Below are positions 1 through 8,387 of a stretch of 36,190 bases of DNA, piece by piece. The stretch is from a virus. Numbering within the stretch: the stretch's first letter is position 1; every line of letters starts with the position of its first letter. The position numbers and the translations under genes are program-made. A model generated the notes under the pieces. The model ran no database searches. It worked only from the letters and a program-made list of their open reading frames with translations, and was not told the origin of the DNA. The stretch is from positions 1 through 36,190 of IMG/VR virus record IMGVR_UViG_3300021197_001618; one strand, written 5' to 3'.

Positions 1-270
1 CAAGGTAGACTCCGAGGCCGTCTTGTTCATCTTCATCACGCGGCTTAGGGTTGCCCCAGCCTTCTGGACGCCTGACAGATTGTTCAGATTCTTGACAGCA
101 CCACGGACACGATCAGCGTTAAGGCCAAGAGCGCCCGACGTTTCTGTCAGCGCTTGACCAGTTAAGCCCATGCCGCCGCCGCCTTGAGCGCCAGCAATCG
201 CAGACTCAAAGACTCGAGCCCAAAATGCTTCGCTTCCGTTTAGCGTGACACTCTCGCCCGTCTCTAAATC
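1..270. repeat. Contig-end overlap, left copy (circular genome)
   Basis: These 270 bases recur at 35921-36190 in the same orientation with three differences: A127/C36047, C136/A36056 and A242/C36162. This is the overlap left by assembling a circular or terminally redundant molecule, and it gives a unit of 35,920 bp. The reading frame of the giant protein continues without a break through it. The first two differences are synonymous in that frame and the third changes Leu to Arg, which looks more like population variation than random error. It does not show where the physical DNA ends are. Confidence 0.95.
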
Positions 271-1446
271 TGCGACTTCATGCGTGAAGTTTTCAAAGCC
301 TTCGCCAGAAGCTTTCATAAAGGCACCGATGGCCGTAACGAGAACGCCTTCCTGCATTCCCTCCGTGACACCTTCTCTAGCGGCAGAACCCGCGAACGCC
401 CCGCTTAGCCGCATCATCAAACCAAAGACGGTCGGGTTCTGTAGAGCCTGCTTCACTCCTCCTCGGCTAAATTGGCCGAGCAACTTATCACCGCCCGGAA
501 ATGTGCCAACGATTTTGCCGAGTGCGAAAGTCTCAAGAAGACCGTTCACTGTTCCCACCGCAAGGCTCAACGCCTTCGCAGTGTCTTGTGGAATCAGTAT
601 TCCGTCGGGGCTCGTTAAGTCTTTCAACTCAATAAGCGCTAGACCGGCCTCAGCCTTTCCTGCTGCATAAACAGCAGACAAAGCCGTACCAGTCCCATAC
701 CCATAAGCGAACCCGGACAAGGCCCCTGGGCCAGCCCCAACACCACCTGCCGGCAATCCAGCAAGAGCGCCGAGTCCAGCGGTAGCAACGCCAGAAGCTA
801 AGCCTGCTTCCTGCGCGGATAGAAAAGTGTGCAGAGACAACGGAGCCATCTCGGCAACTTGTCCGGGGATGTTGAAAACCCACCCGGCGTCTCTGTTTTC
901 CCAACCGAAATCAGGAATCTCTTTCATCTCTCGCTTGACTCGTTCAATCTCCGCCATTGATACAGGGTCATACCCTTCGCCCTGCCACAAATTCGCGCCA
1001 AGCTCTGACAACTCAAGAACTTTTAAGCCTCTGTCTTTGCTGGTCGCAGTGTCCTTGAATAGCCGCTCGAACGTGCCCATGTTTTCGATGTCATCAAAAG
1101 AATCGACGACGTTCTTAGGGTTTGAAAATGTTCTGGCGGTTTCTGGATTCTCGAACGCATACCGTCCTGGGTTTAGTTTGCGGATGCGCTCTTGAGATTC
1201 TTCAGTTGGGGGCAAGCCAATAGTGAGCGACTCACCAAGACCTGAAGGTGCGTTTGACGACCTAGCGCTACTGGACCACATGCCCAAGCCTGGGGGCATC
1301 CGAGGGACGAAAGGCTTCGGAGTGATTCTGGCCGGAGCGGGTCGCTCAACAACCTTGGCCTCCGCCACGTTCTGAACGTCTAAGTTCAAACCCGTTGCCG
1401 AAGATCCGTCTTGCGTATTTGCCGATGTGTCGAGCTCGCTTGCCAA
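1..1446 (-). CDS. Giant polyvalent internal virion protein, N-terminal part (continues at 35920)
   Basis: This is the first 482 codons of a 2,153-residue protein whose remainder lies at 35920-30905. The frame is open from an in-frame stop at 1474-1476 down to base 1. I chose the TTG at 1446 because GGAG lies 9 bases upstream; GTG at 1461 is the alternative. The first 100 or so residues are polar and proline-rich. Residues of about 200-290 are a long Gly/Ala-rich stretch typical of membrane-active segments in phage ejection proteins. It follows the gp15-like gene with a few bases of overlap, so it sits where T7-type phages encode the large gp16 internal protein. A role in DNA ejection and delivery into the host is inferred from position and composition. 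Confidence 0.85.
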   Translation of the reverse strand, partial: MASELDTSANTQDGSSATGLNLDVQNVAEAKVVERPAPARITPKPFVPRMPPGLGMWSSSARSSNAPSGLGESLTIGLPPTEESQERIRKLNPGRYAFENPETARTFSNPKNVVDSFDDIENMGTFERLFKDTATSKDRGLKVLELSELGANLWQGEGYDPVSMAEIERVKREMKEIPDFGWENRDAGWVFNIPGQVAEMAPLSLHTFLSAQEAGLASGVATAGLGALAGLPAGGVGAGPGALSGFAYGYGTGTALSAVYAAGKAEAGLALIELKDLTSPDGILIPQDTAKALSLAVGTVNGLLETFALGKIVGTFPGGDKLLGQFSRGGVKQALQNPTVFGLMMRLSGAFAGSAAREGVTEGMQEGVLVTAIGAFMKASGEGFENFTHEVADLETGESVTLNGSEAFWARVFESAIAGAQGGGGMGLTGQALTETSGALGLNADRVRGAVKNLNNLSGVQKAGATLSRVMKMNKTASESTL

Positions 1447-1448
1447 GA

Positions 1449-3059
1449 CTATCGACTCCACTTTTCTCGGTAGTTAATTCGTGCTTGAATCACGTCGCCA
1501 CCATAGAGATCGAAATACTCGATGGCTTCTAACTGCATATTCTGAATAGTCGGAGACACACCTCGTTGCGTAAGCGATTGCAGAATCTCATCGTAGATCG
1601 GGGAGTCTTTGTCGCTTGCTTCTTCAACAAATTCACTGACCTGCTTTTGGTCTAAATCTATGATATTCGTGATCGTGGAACCAAAAGTGGAACCAAAAAA
1701 TCCCTTTTCTTCATAGCTCTCGTTTAGGACCGACTGGAATAGCTGCAACTTTTCCGTGAAGTTTAACGGGCCGCCTTTATCATACTCCGCAGATAAGATT
1801 TGTTTGTACATAGCAACATGCACTCGCGCATTTCTACGGTCAAGATCGGCCTTGACCGCTGGCTTTAGTTCGCCAGATGGGCGCATCGTTTGCATTTGAG
1901 TGTCAACGTATTTCCGAACAGAGGCCGAGTAGCTTTTACCCTGATCTACGCCATCCACGCGGAGCTCGTCCTGCGCTTTTTTGAGATCGTCGTGCATCTC
2001 TTTGGAGATTCGACCTCTGGCCTTATCATCCCAAATGTCGATTTCTGCAAACGCTTTAGGGTCGTCTATCCGCATGTCAGTATATTGTTGCCAAACGACA
2101 GACTGGAAATCTTCGTTGACTTCTTCGAGTTTTCCGTCTCGCTTTTCCTCGATGTATTTCTTCGCGGCCTTTCGCTCTTTGGGCGTTCCCAGACCACTGT
2201 CTACAACATCCATCGCCTGCTGAAATTGGTTTTGATCGACTAGATCAAGGGTCGAGCTCCAAAGCGAATCGGTTTCTTGATTGATACGCTTTGTCTCGGA
2301 TCTCTCGTTCTCTGTGATTCGGTTTTTTACCCTGGCAACTACATCATCGCGGAGGTCTGGGTCTTCGATAGCTCTCGCTAATTGAAGTTGCTCTGCATTC
2401 GATAGGCTCGCTCCAGTCTCTTCGTCAACCCTAGACATAATGTCGTCGGTCGTGCTCTGAGATACACGCTTTCGATACTTTTCAGCACCGCGCAGCATGT
2501 AATTCTGGCGTTGAGTTGCTGCCTCGCCTTCGTTAATAAAGCCGTTGGCAACTCCAGATTGTATTAACGATTCAACTTGAGCGTCGGCAATTCTTAAATC
2601 TTCTGCGGTAATGTCTGGACGATCCGCCATCGTTAGGTGGAAATTGATCGCAGCGTCTAGCGTTGAACGACCAGAGTCGATCTGCCGGAGACGGATGCGA
2701 TGGTTCGACCTGTTTGTGATCTGGTCGCCATAACGCTTAGATTGCCTGTCGAATACTCCAGCAGAGCCGCCTCGGTGCTTGCTCTTCAGCTTTCTCTGTA
2801 GAGCGTTCAACTGCTCAGGCGCTTTTTCCAGATCACCCGTTAATGCGATTTTGTCCGCTTCTTCTTGATACTCTGAGGAGAAGTCCGTTGCTCGACGAGT
2901 GCCCTCTTGCTCTAGCCAAGCGTCACCGATCAGCCCAAGACTAGAAACGGCTGCACCAAGATCACTCTGAGCTGCGCCGATTCCTGCGCCAAAATCAGAG
3001 GCCGAAACTCTTGGCTGGGATACAGGGTTTGGAATAGTGTCTAGGGTCAGCTTAGGCAT
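1449..3059 (-). CDS. Internal virion (ejection) protein, gp15-like
   Basis: This 536-residue protein is mostly polar and predicted helical, with many Gln, Arg and Glu residues. It has no enzyme motif I recognise. It sits between a gp14-like small internal protein and the giant gp16-like protein, the usual place of the second internal core protein in T7-like and related podoviruses. That position is the main basis for the call. The N-terminus (SQPRVSASDFGAGIGAAQSDLG) has the sort of alanine- and glycine-rich leader common in such proteins. The ATG at 3059 overlaps the end of the upstream gene. An in-frame TTG at 3071 has AGGGAG just upstream and could be the start instead. Confidence 0.72.
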   Translation of the reverse strand: MPKLTLDTIPNPVSQPRVSASDFGAGIGAAQSDLGAAVSSLGLIGDAWLEQEGTRRATDFSSEYQEEADKIALTGDLEKAPEQLNALQRKLKSKHRGGSAGVFDRQSKRYGDQITNRSNHRIRLRQIDSGRSTLDAAINFHLTMADRPDITAEDLRIADAQVESLIQSGVANGFINEGEAATQRQNYMLRGAEKYRKRVSQSTTDDIMSRVDEETGASLSNAEQLQLARAIEDPDLRDDVVARVKNRITENERSETKRINQETDSLWSSTLDLVDQNQFQQAMDVVDSGLGTPKERKAAKKYIEEKRDGKLEEVNEDFQSVVWQQYTDMRIDDPKAFAEIDIWDDKARGRISKEMHDDLKKAQDELRVDGVDQGKSYSASVRKYVDTQMQTMRPSGELKPAVKADLDRRNARVHVAMYKQILSAEYDKGGPLNFTEKLQLFQSVLNESYEEKGFFGSTFGSTITNIIDLDQKQVSEFVEEASDKDSPIYDEILQSLTQRGVSPTIQNMQLEAIEYFDLYGGDVIQARINYREKWSR

Positions 3060-3480
3060 TTTTAACAGCAAGGCTCCCTAGTTGACCTGCCCCACGAAGC
3101 ACGGACGAAGCGATACCCATGCGTGACGCAGCCCTCGCGGTATCACCGCGCATTTTGTAGATCTCAGCTTCTATCTCGCCAGCGTCTCGAATCATTCCGA
3201 TCTGTCGAATGTTTTGAAACTGGCTTTCGGCAATTTCCACAAGCGGAGAACCTGAAAGCCGTACTCCTGACTTTGCAACCTGTGTGATATTTGTCGATCT
3301 TTGAAGTCGCGACCTTCTGATCTGGGCTTCGATCGCCATGCTCGTCTCTCGCCGAGACATCTCTGCATTGAACTTGGCCGCTTTCTCCGCAGCCTTGCCA
3401 GCCTGAGCTTGGCCGAATGCGCTCGTTACCAACCCAGCCGTCATCAAGCCATAAGTTGCGGGAAGAACGTAATCGGCCAT
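3052..3480 (-). CDS. Small internal virion protein, gp14-like
   Basis: This 142-residue protein starts with a short hydrophobic Ala/Gly segment (residues 5-30), followed by a long basic, helical stretch rich in Ala, Arg, Gln and Glu. The middle contains the motif KSGVRLSGSP, which I associate with small ejection proteins in many podoviruses. In T7, gp14 leaves the capsid and forms the outer-membrane part of the DNA channel; a similar role here is inferred. The start overlaps the stop of the nozzle gene as TGATG, so the two are probably translationally coupled. It is followed directly by the larger internal proteins. Confidence 0.75.
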   Translation of the reverse strand: MADYVLPATYGLMTAGLVTSAFGQAQAGKAAEKAAKFNAEMSRRETSMAIEAQIRRSRLQRSTNITQVAKSGVRLSGSPLVEIAESQFQNIRQIGMIRDAGEIEAEIYKMRGDTARAASRMGIASSVLRGAGQLGSLAVKNA

Positions 3481-6002
3481 CAGATCACTTCCGTATTCAT
3501 ATCAGGCATGATAGCGATTACCGTACACGGCAAGGGCTGATCGTGAGCGATTGCAACTCGACCCTCACGCTCCCACCCGCTGGGCATTGAAAGCGCCGGG
3601 GTGTCTCCCGAAAACAAAGGCACGAACGAATCCATCAAGTCTGCCGTATCGCGCAAACTCTGCTCGTCCATTGTCGTGAAGTTTGATCCGTACTTGATGC
3701 CTTCACCAGTATCCTTCAAACGAATCACCAACTTTGTGATTCGCTTCTTTTTGCCCTGAGCGGTGCCCTGAGGGTTGCCCCCTTCAAGGCGCATTGTCTG
3801 AAGCTGAGCGTCAGGCAGCGCTAAGCCGACTTGGGCCTTTGTTACTGCGGTGCTCAATGTGATTGAACCACCCGCAACCACTTCATCGGGGTACACGATG
3901 CCATCGCCTAAAACCTTCACAGTCTCGCCTTCGAGATGGTACAAGCCAGTAATCGTAACGGTCGAAGCGCCCGAGTAGGTCAGCCCATCATCGACAAAGA
4001 ACGCATCGGGGATAGACCCATTCTCTGCGAAAGGCTTCTCAAGGAACTCGATGTGCCGCACTGTTGCGCCGTTTACCGTGCGAGACGTGATTGCCCAAAG
4101 CTGATCTTGGTCCCCGTCCGGGTGAGGGATTACTGCGATTGATTCAACCGTTGCATTCGTGCCGCCAATCGTATGCTTGGCCCACGCAATGACTTCCTCG
4201 TCACTGATATACGTCAGCGAAGCCAGCGAACCATCCGACAACACGCACCACAAGAGACGCAAGGGTGACGACTGGTAAGCCATTTGCACAACGCCAGGGG
4301 TCAGGATGTCGTAACTCATCTGAGTCAGATCTGGGGCAGTGTAATTACCGCTTTGTAAGCTAGGCACGAGCTCGTGAAGTCGGAACTTCGCACGCTGCAC
4401 AAAAAGCAAAGCCGAGTCTATAAACACCGGCTGGACATTCTCAGCGGCACCGTAGTTTGATCGACGGCGCACTCGGATGTTTGATGGCGTAATGGCTTGC
4501 TCGGCATTGCCGGCATCAGCCGTAAACTCGCCGCCCTTGGTGCCAATGATAAGCACGTCTTGACCGCTTAACCATTCAATCGAGTTAATCTTGTCTGATG
4601 CCAGGGTAAAGACAAGAGAAGAATCATCTTCGCCAGCGACTACTTCAAAGTTTTCGTAATCGCCCGTTTTACTAGCCCACATAGTCTGCGGGTCTTTGCT
4701 TGTGCCACCAAACCAAAGACGATCCTCGTAGAACGAAACAGATCGCGGATAGCCATACTCTGCACTCCATGCGCCAATAGCCCATCGAGGAGAGGTCAGC
4801 GCGTCAAACTCTGTACCTCCATATGTGGTTTTTGCCGGGTTTGTAGTTGACACCCTAAACGGGAAATCCCCAACAACATCGACTGTGCAAGTCGCCCCAC
4901 CAACCGCTGTAATTTTAGCGTAGCCCGCGCCGCGATTGTAAAACTCCCACGGAACTCGCTTGTCTTTTACCACTCCGTCCGACTTTTCGTGAGAAGGAGG
5001 CTCGTTGCCAGACGCCGTAGTGGGAATACCAGTTAGCGAGTACACCCGACCCTCGTAGTAAGCCTGAACTCCTACGTTGGCAGTGCCAACTCGAGGCTCA
5101 ATGCCTCCGGCAACGTTGACGTTAGCCTTCCATTTAGGCAGATCGGCTTCTACCAAATGGCTAATACGAACGTAGCTACCAACCATTGCACTAACGAATA
5201 TCGAACCCGCACCCGTCGCTGTGATTGTGCGACTAGATCCGGTGTTCTGGCTGATAATCATCGTCTGATCGTCGTCGAGATTTTCTTCGCGGAACGGAGG
5301 CCAATCAAAATCAATCGCTTCCGAAGTCCATTCAATATCTGAAGTGCGAGAAATCTTGTGCGGCGGATGGTTCCCGTGCGCCAAGTAGACCACATCAGCC
5401 GACTGCACGAATGAGATCTCGTCTAGTTCAGCCTCAAGCCACGGCAGCGAGTTCGACGCCACGCCGTCAGTGATTTCGTAGACGCGCGCAGCAGTGCCAC
5501 CAGCGCCCGTAGCTCGCCCTGTGCCGTCTTCGCCAGACAACTCATAAGTGTTGGTGGCTTGGTTAGCTACAGTGAAGTAGCGGTCATTGAGCTCCGTCAT
5601 TGCGGAACCCGTGATAAAGACCTGATCGCCGTTTGCAAATGGGTGACTCGTGTCAGCGCAGACCACTGGGTTAGCCGCAGTGGGCGAACCCGTGAAACTC
5701 TGAGCGGCTTCGAGTACGGTTCCAGAGTCCTTGTAGACCCGAAGATACCCCTCGCCGATCTCCATGATGTAAGCCTGCTCGCGCGAAAATTCAAACGGAA
5801 TGATCCGCGTCTTCTTGCTTGAGTCCTTCACCGGCTTCACATGCCGGAAACCACTGCGCTTGATCGCTGGGCCTTGGTATGTCGGGATGAAGTTCTGGAG
5901 CTTGTTGCAGCCGGTCTGATACCGAGCAAGGTCGGAACGTCCCTGCAATCGAGGCCCGAGCTGCCCGCCGTTAAATGCGTATTGAATAAGCGAAGACTTC
6001 AC
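3480..6002 (-). CDS. Tail tube nozzle protein (tail tubular protein B, gp12-like)
   Basis: This 840-residue beta-rich protein opens with NGGQLGPRLQGRSDL and NFIPTYQGPAIKRSGF, the N-terminal signature of podovirus tail nozzle proteins. A mid-protein segment (YGYPRSVSFYEDRLWFGGT) is also characteristic. It forms the distal tail tube through which DNA leaves the particle. The GTG at 6002 overlaps the stop of the gp11-like gene as TAGTG. A TTG 21 bases further upstream keeps the frame open but would lie inside the preceding gene, so I prefer the GTG. The gene is followed by the internal virion genes, in the order seen in T7-like phages. Confidence 0.93.
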   Translation of the reverse strand: MKSSLIQYAFNGGQLGPRLQGRSDLARYQTGCNKLQNFIPTYQGPAIKRSGFRHVKPVKDSSKKTRIIPFEFSREQAYIMEIGEGYLRVYKDSGTVLEAAQSFTGSPTAANPVVCADTSHPFANGDQVFITGSAMTELNDRYFTVANQATNTYELSGEDGTGRATGAGGTAARVYEITDGVASNSLPWLEAELDEISFVQSADVVYLAHGNHPPHKISRTSDIEWTSEAIDFDWPPFREENLDDDQTMIISQNTGSSRTITATGAGSIFVSAMVGSYVRISHLVEADLPKWKANVNVAGGIEPRVGTANVGVQAYYEGRVYSLTGIPTTASGNEPPSHEKSDGVVKDKRVPWEFYNRGAGYAKITAVGGATCTVDVVGDFPFRVSTTNPAKTTYGGTEFDALTSPRWAIGAWSAEYGYPRSVSFYEDRLWFGGTSKDPQTMWASKTGDYENFEVVAGEDDSSLVFTLASDKINSIEWLSGQDVLIIGTKGGEFTADAGNAEQAITPSNIRVRRRSNYGAAENVQPVFIDSALLFVQRAKFRLHELVPSLQSGNYTAPDLTQMSYDILTPGVVQMAYQSSPLRLLWCVLSDGSLASLTYISDEEVIAWAKHTIGGTNATVESIAVIPHPDGDQDQLWAITSRTVNGATVRHIEFLEKPFAENGSIPDAFFVDDGLTYSGASTVTITGLYHLEGETVKVLGDGIVYPDEVVAGGSITLSTAVTKAQVGLALPDAQLQTMRLEGGNPQGTAQGKKKRITKLVIRLKDTGEGIKYGSNFTTMDEQSLRDTADLMDSFVPLFSGDTPALSMPSGWEREGRVAIAHDQPLPCTVIAIMPDMNTEVI

Positions 6003-6559
6003 TAGTGGCGCACCGTGACCCAAGCGTCTTCTTCAAACTCTGACGGAGATCCCTCTTCGCCGTCTGACCTTCTAGCTTCCTGGATCTTGTCCTCGTACTC
6101 AGCAAGTAAGAGCTCACGCTTCGATCTGGAGTTTGTCAGCCGCTCAGCAATCTCAGCGGCAAGGCGTATCACCATGCACTCGGTGAGGATGCCGTCGTAA
6201 ACCTCTGAATCAGTTTCGTCCTTTGTGTACCGAATCGAAAGCTCACCCGTCGCGTCTGTGCGGATCTCTCGACCCTCAACACGCCAGTCTTGAGCTGTGT
6301 CTACCTCGAGCACTTGCAGCGAGTCAGCGGGAATCTCGTAAGCCGTAGCGAAGCCCCAACTAGGAGCATCCGCTAACGCGGCCAGCTTTGTTCGCACTAC
6401 CGCGATATTCCAAGGATGAGCGCGCAGCACCTCTCGACGCACAAACGGCCATGAAGCGTTCACCGCACGGCCTCGTTCGTTGGCATCACCTAGCGAGATA
6501 ATCGGTTCATCACCGACGCGCAATAGCGCCTGGTTTGCGATCTCTACGACTGATGCCAT
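6002..6559 (-). CDS. Head-tail adaptor (tail tubular protein A, gp11-like)
   Basis: This 185-residue protein has the family pattern at its start (VVEIANQALLRVGDEPIISL), then the WPFVRREVLRAHPWN region, a beta segment near WRVEGREI and a final helical section (MVIRLAAEIAERLTNS). Proteins of this type form the ring linking the portal to the nozzle, and the nozzle gene follows directly. The ATG has GGAGG about 12 bases upstream, a rather long spacing. The last residues are acidic (EEGSPSEFEEDAW). Length and position match the family. Confidence 0.92.
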   Translation of the reverse strand: MASVVEIANQALLRVGDEPIISLGDANERGRAVNASWPFVRREVLRAHPWNIAVVRTKLAALADAPSWGFATAYEIPADSLQVLEVDTAQDWRVEGREIRTDATGELSIRYTKDETDSEVYDGILTECMVIRLAAEIAERLTNSRSKRELLLAEYEDKIQEARRSDGEEGSPSEFEEDAWVTVRH

Positions 6560-6653
6560 GTTTTCAATTTCCTCCGACTCAGCCGGGACACCATCGCTAT
6601 GACAGTGCCCCGACCTTCGAGAGCCGAATCAGGGGAGATGCGGCAAACCGTAA

Positions 6654-7172
6654 TCAGTCACCAGCGTTGTAAAAGCACTCGAGAAGCACTTCTGCGCTCG
6701 TGCTGGTCGTCGCTTCGACTGCCGTGATTGTGAGGTCGTAAAACGTCCCCGGATCAGACGCAAGCCCAAGCAACTGCCAGATCATCTTGCCACGGTCGAA
6801 GTCATCGAGCGCCGCCTCAGTGAAAGCCTCGACACGCGAAAGCGCCGCAGCGTTCACGTCAAGCGCATCACAGAACAGGTTGTCATCGACTACCAATCCA
6901 TCATGTGCCGTTCCCGTAAGGTAAAGGCCGATATCAAAATCACCTGCCGTACCCATGTCGGGGCAAGAAATCGTAAGTTCAAAGATACGGTCGCTCGACT
7001 TGAACGTCCCCATCCGAATCACTTCGTTGATCGCAAATACCTGATCGGTGTTGATGTACATGCGCTTGTAACGCAATCGGCCACCAGCTTCACCAACCGG
7101 GTTGATCTTGTTTGCTACAAGCGTGTTCTGGTCTGCTTCCGTCGCAAAAAGCGTCGAATAATGATTAGCCAT
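6654..7172 (-). CDS. Probable head decoration/cement or accessory virion protein
   Basis: This 172-residue acidic protein is rich in Thr, Asp and Ala and looks mostly beta. It contains DIGLYLTG and a paired pattern of short hydrophobic strands. I do not recognise a named family. It lies between the major capsid and the head-tail adaptor, where podoviruses such as the BPP-1 group encode capsid-stabilising proteins, so decoration or cement is an inference from position. The start has AGGAGA about 10 bases upstream. A strong hairpin lies between this gene and the capsid gene. A 94-base gap without a gene separates it from the adaptor gene. Confidence 0.6.
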   Translation of the reverse strand: MANHYSTLFATEADQNTLVANKINPVGEAGGRLRYKRMYINTDQVFAINEVIRMGTFKSSDRIFELTISCPDMGTAGDFDIGLYLTGTAHDGLVVDDNLFCDALDVNAAALSRVEAFTEAALDDFDRGKMIWQLLGLASDPGTFYDLTITAVEATTSTSAEVLLECFYNAGD

Positions 7173-7220
7173 TTTTCATGTTCTCCTGCGATACGTCCCC
7201 GCATCGCTTGGTGTGCAACA

Positions 7221-7254
7221 GGGACGGTCTTAACGACTCCGCTAAGACCGTCCC
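7221..7254 (-). terminator. Perfect 12-bp hairpin after the capsid gene
   Basis: The arms GGGACGGTCTTA (7221-7232) and TAAGACCGTCCC (7243-7254) pair perfectly around a 10-base loop. The hairpin begins 19 bases past the capsid stop codon on the - strand. No T-run follows, only TGTTG, so it is not a textbook intrinsic terminator. It may be a leaky terminator or an mRNA-stabilising 3' structure that sets capsid expression above that of the next gene. Confidence 0.6.
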
Positions 7255-7273
7255 GTTACCAACTAGCTAGTGC

Positions 7274-8167
7274 CTACTGGCACTCGATTTCGACAACCTT
7301 GTTCTCTTCAAGACGAGTCGCGCCAATCGTGGTGCAGGTGTAGACCTGCTTGGCGTGAGACTTGTCGTTGCGCTCGGAGACTCGGCCCTTGATGTCGCTA
7401 AAGACTCCAAGGCCAACGCCAGACGGAACCCACATGGGCACGCGCCATGTCGAACCAGTCTTCGTAACGTCTTCGTAGTGGATGAAGCGCACACCAAGGA
7501 ACGGCTTGATCGTCCCAGCGGAGCCGTTAAGCGCTCGCTCGTCCGAGAAGTCGTAGTTGATGTACTGATCTTCGAGTTGAAGATCTTCGATCTGCTCAGA
7601 AGTAATCGCGCAGAAAACCGGCTCACTTGTCAAATCGACATTGTGAGAACGAAGCGCCTTTAGACCAGCCTTGATCTTTGCGGCATTGAGCCCCTGCGAA
7701 TTATGCACAACTTTGTTCTGAGTCGTAGCTGCAACAAACGTCGCCCAGTCAGTCGTCGTGTCACCACCTTCGCCGGTCTTCGTCGTCTCCGAGAAAATCG
7801 CTGCCATGATCTCGTCATCAATAGCCCGGTTAGAAGCGGCAGCTCCAGCCTGCACATACGAGCTCTCGAACGAAACAATCGAGCGAACGCCGATGTCGTC
7901 CTGGTAGTCGATGAGATCTGCCCACTCGTAGTCCGATGGAATGACCCATCGAGCATCGTGCGGGACAGGAATCAGGGGAGTATCAGCGTTTCGACTCGTC
8001 CTCTTCTGAGCACGAACCGAGCCAACCTGATTCATCATTTGGGCACCCTTGCCCGTGACATTGTTTACCGTGACCGCACCGCGAAAGCGGGAGTCCATTT
8101 GCTGCGCGAGAAGGTTCACATTGGAGGAGTATTCCTCGCTATGACCAACTGTAATTTCATCACCCAT
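7274..8167 (-). CDS. Major capsid protein
   Basis: This 297-residue protein follows the scaffold gene. The N-terminal segment (EEYSSNVNLLAQQMDSRFRG, then GKGAQMMNQVG) matches the start of BPP-1-type podovirus capsid proteins, in which an N-terminal arm precedes an HK97-like core. Downstream are DYQDDIGVRSIVSFESSYV and a C-terminal beta region ending in VVEIECQ. It would form the icosahedral shell. The start has GAGGTGA six bases upstream, one of the best ribosome sites in the window. It is flanked by a structured 220-base leader upstream and a perfect hairpin downstream, consistent with tuned high expression. Confidence 0.9.
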   Translation of the reverse strand: MGDEITVGHSEEYSSNVNLLAQQMDSRFRGAVTVNNVTGKGAQMMNQVGSVRAQKRTSRNADTPLIPVPHDARWVIPSDYEWADLIDYQDDIGVRSIVSFESSYVQAGAAASNRAIDDEIMAAIFSETTKTGEGGDTTTDWATFVAATTQNKVVHNSQGLNAAKIKAGLKALRSHNVDLTSEPVFCAITSEQIEDLQLEDQYINYDFSDERALNGSAGTIKPFLGVRFIHYEDVTKTGSTWRVPMWVPSGVGLGVFSDIKGRVSERNDKSHAKQVYTCTTIGATRLEENKVVEIECQ

Positions 8168-8218
8168 TTGGGTTCACCTCGTAGTAAAAGATTGATAAGC
8201 CGTTACTTGTTGGCTTGT

Positions 8219-8264
8219 CCGCCTACGAGGCGGGGCCGAATCATTCAAACTGATTCGCTGGCCC
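8219..8264 (-). promoter_or_regulatory. Paired hairpins in the capsid mRNA leader
   Basis: The 220 bases between scaffold and capsid genes hold no open frame I believe. They contain CCGCCT-ACG-AGGCGG (8219-8233) and, sharing one base, an 11-bp stem with a 3-base bulge (8233-8264: GGGCC/GAATCA paired with TGATTC/GGCCC). A shorter 6-bp stem, GGCTTG-TT-CAAGCC, lies nearer the scaffold stop. No T-runs follow on the - strand, so processing, stabilisation or a translation-control role is more likely than termination. Confidence 0.45.
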
Positions 8265-8387
8265 TTGGTGCTTTATCATCACGGGCTCGGCTTGCGAGTT
8301 ATCCGCGAATCCACTGCACAAAGTGGGTTGTCAGCTATTCACCTGAAAATGTGAACCATTCTCAGGCTTGTTCAAGCCAAATCTTCT

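Noticed and set aside
650-904. Short - strand frame inside the giant gene
   Set aside because: Arg/Trp/Cys-rich product in a different frame from the giant protein, which is open without interruption over this span.
7267-7956. Arg/Ser/Thr-rich - strand frames overlapping the capsid gene
   Set aside because: Alternative-frame shadows of a strongly supported capsid gene, with no motifs.
8341-8387. GGCTTG-TT-CAAGCC after the scaffold gene as a terminator
   Set aside because: The loop is too small and no T-run follows on the - strand.
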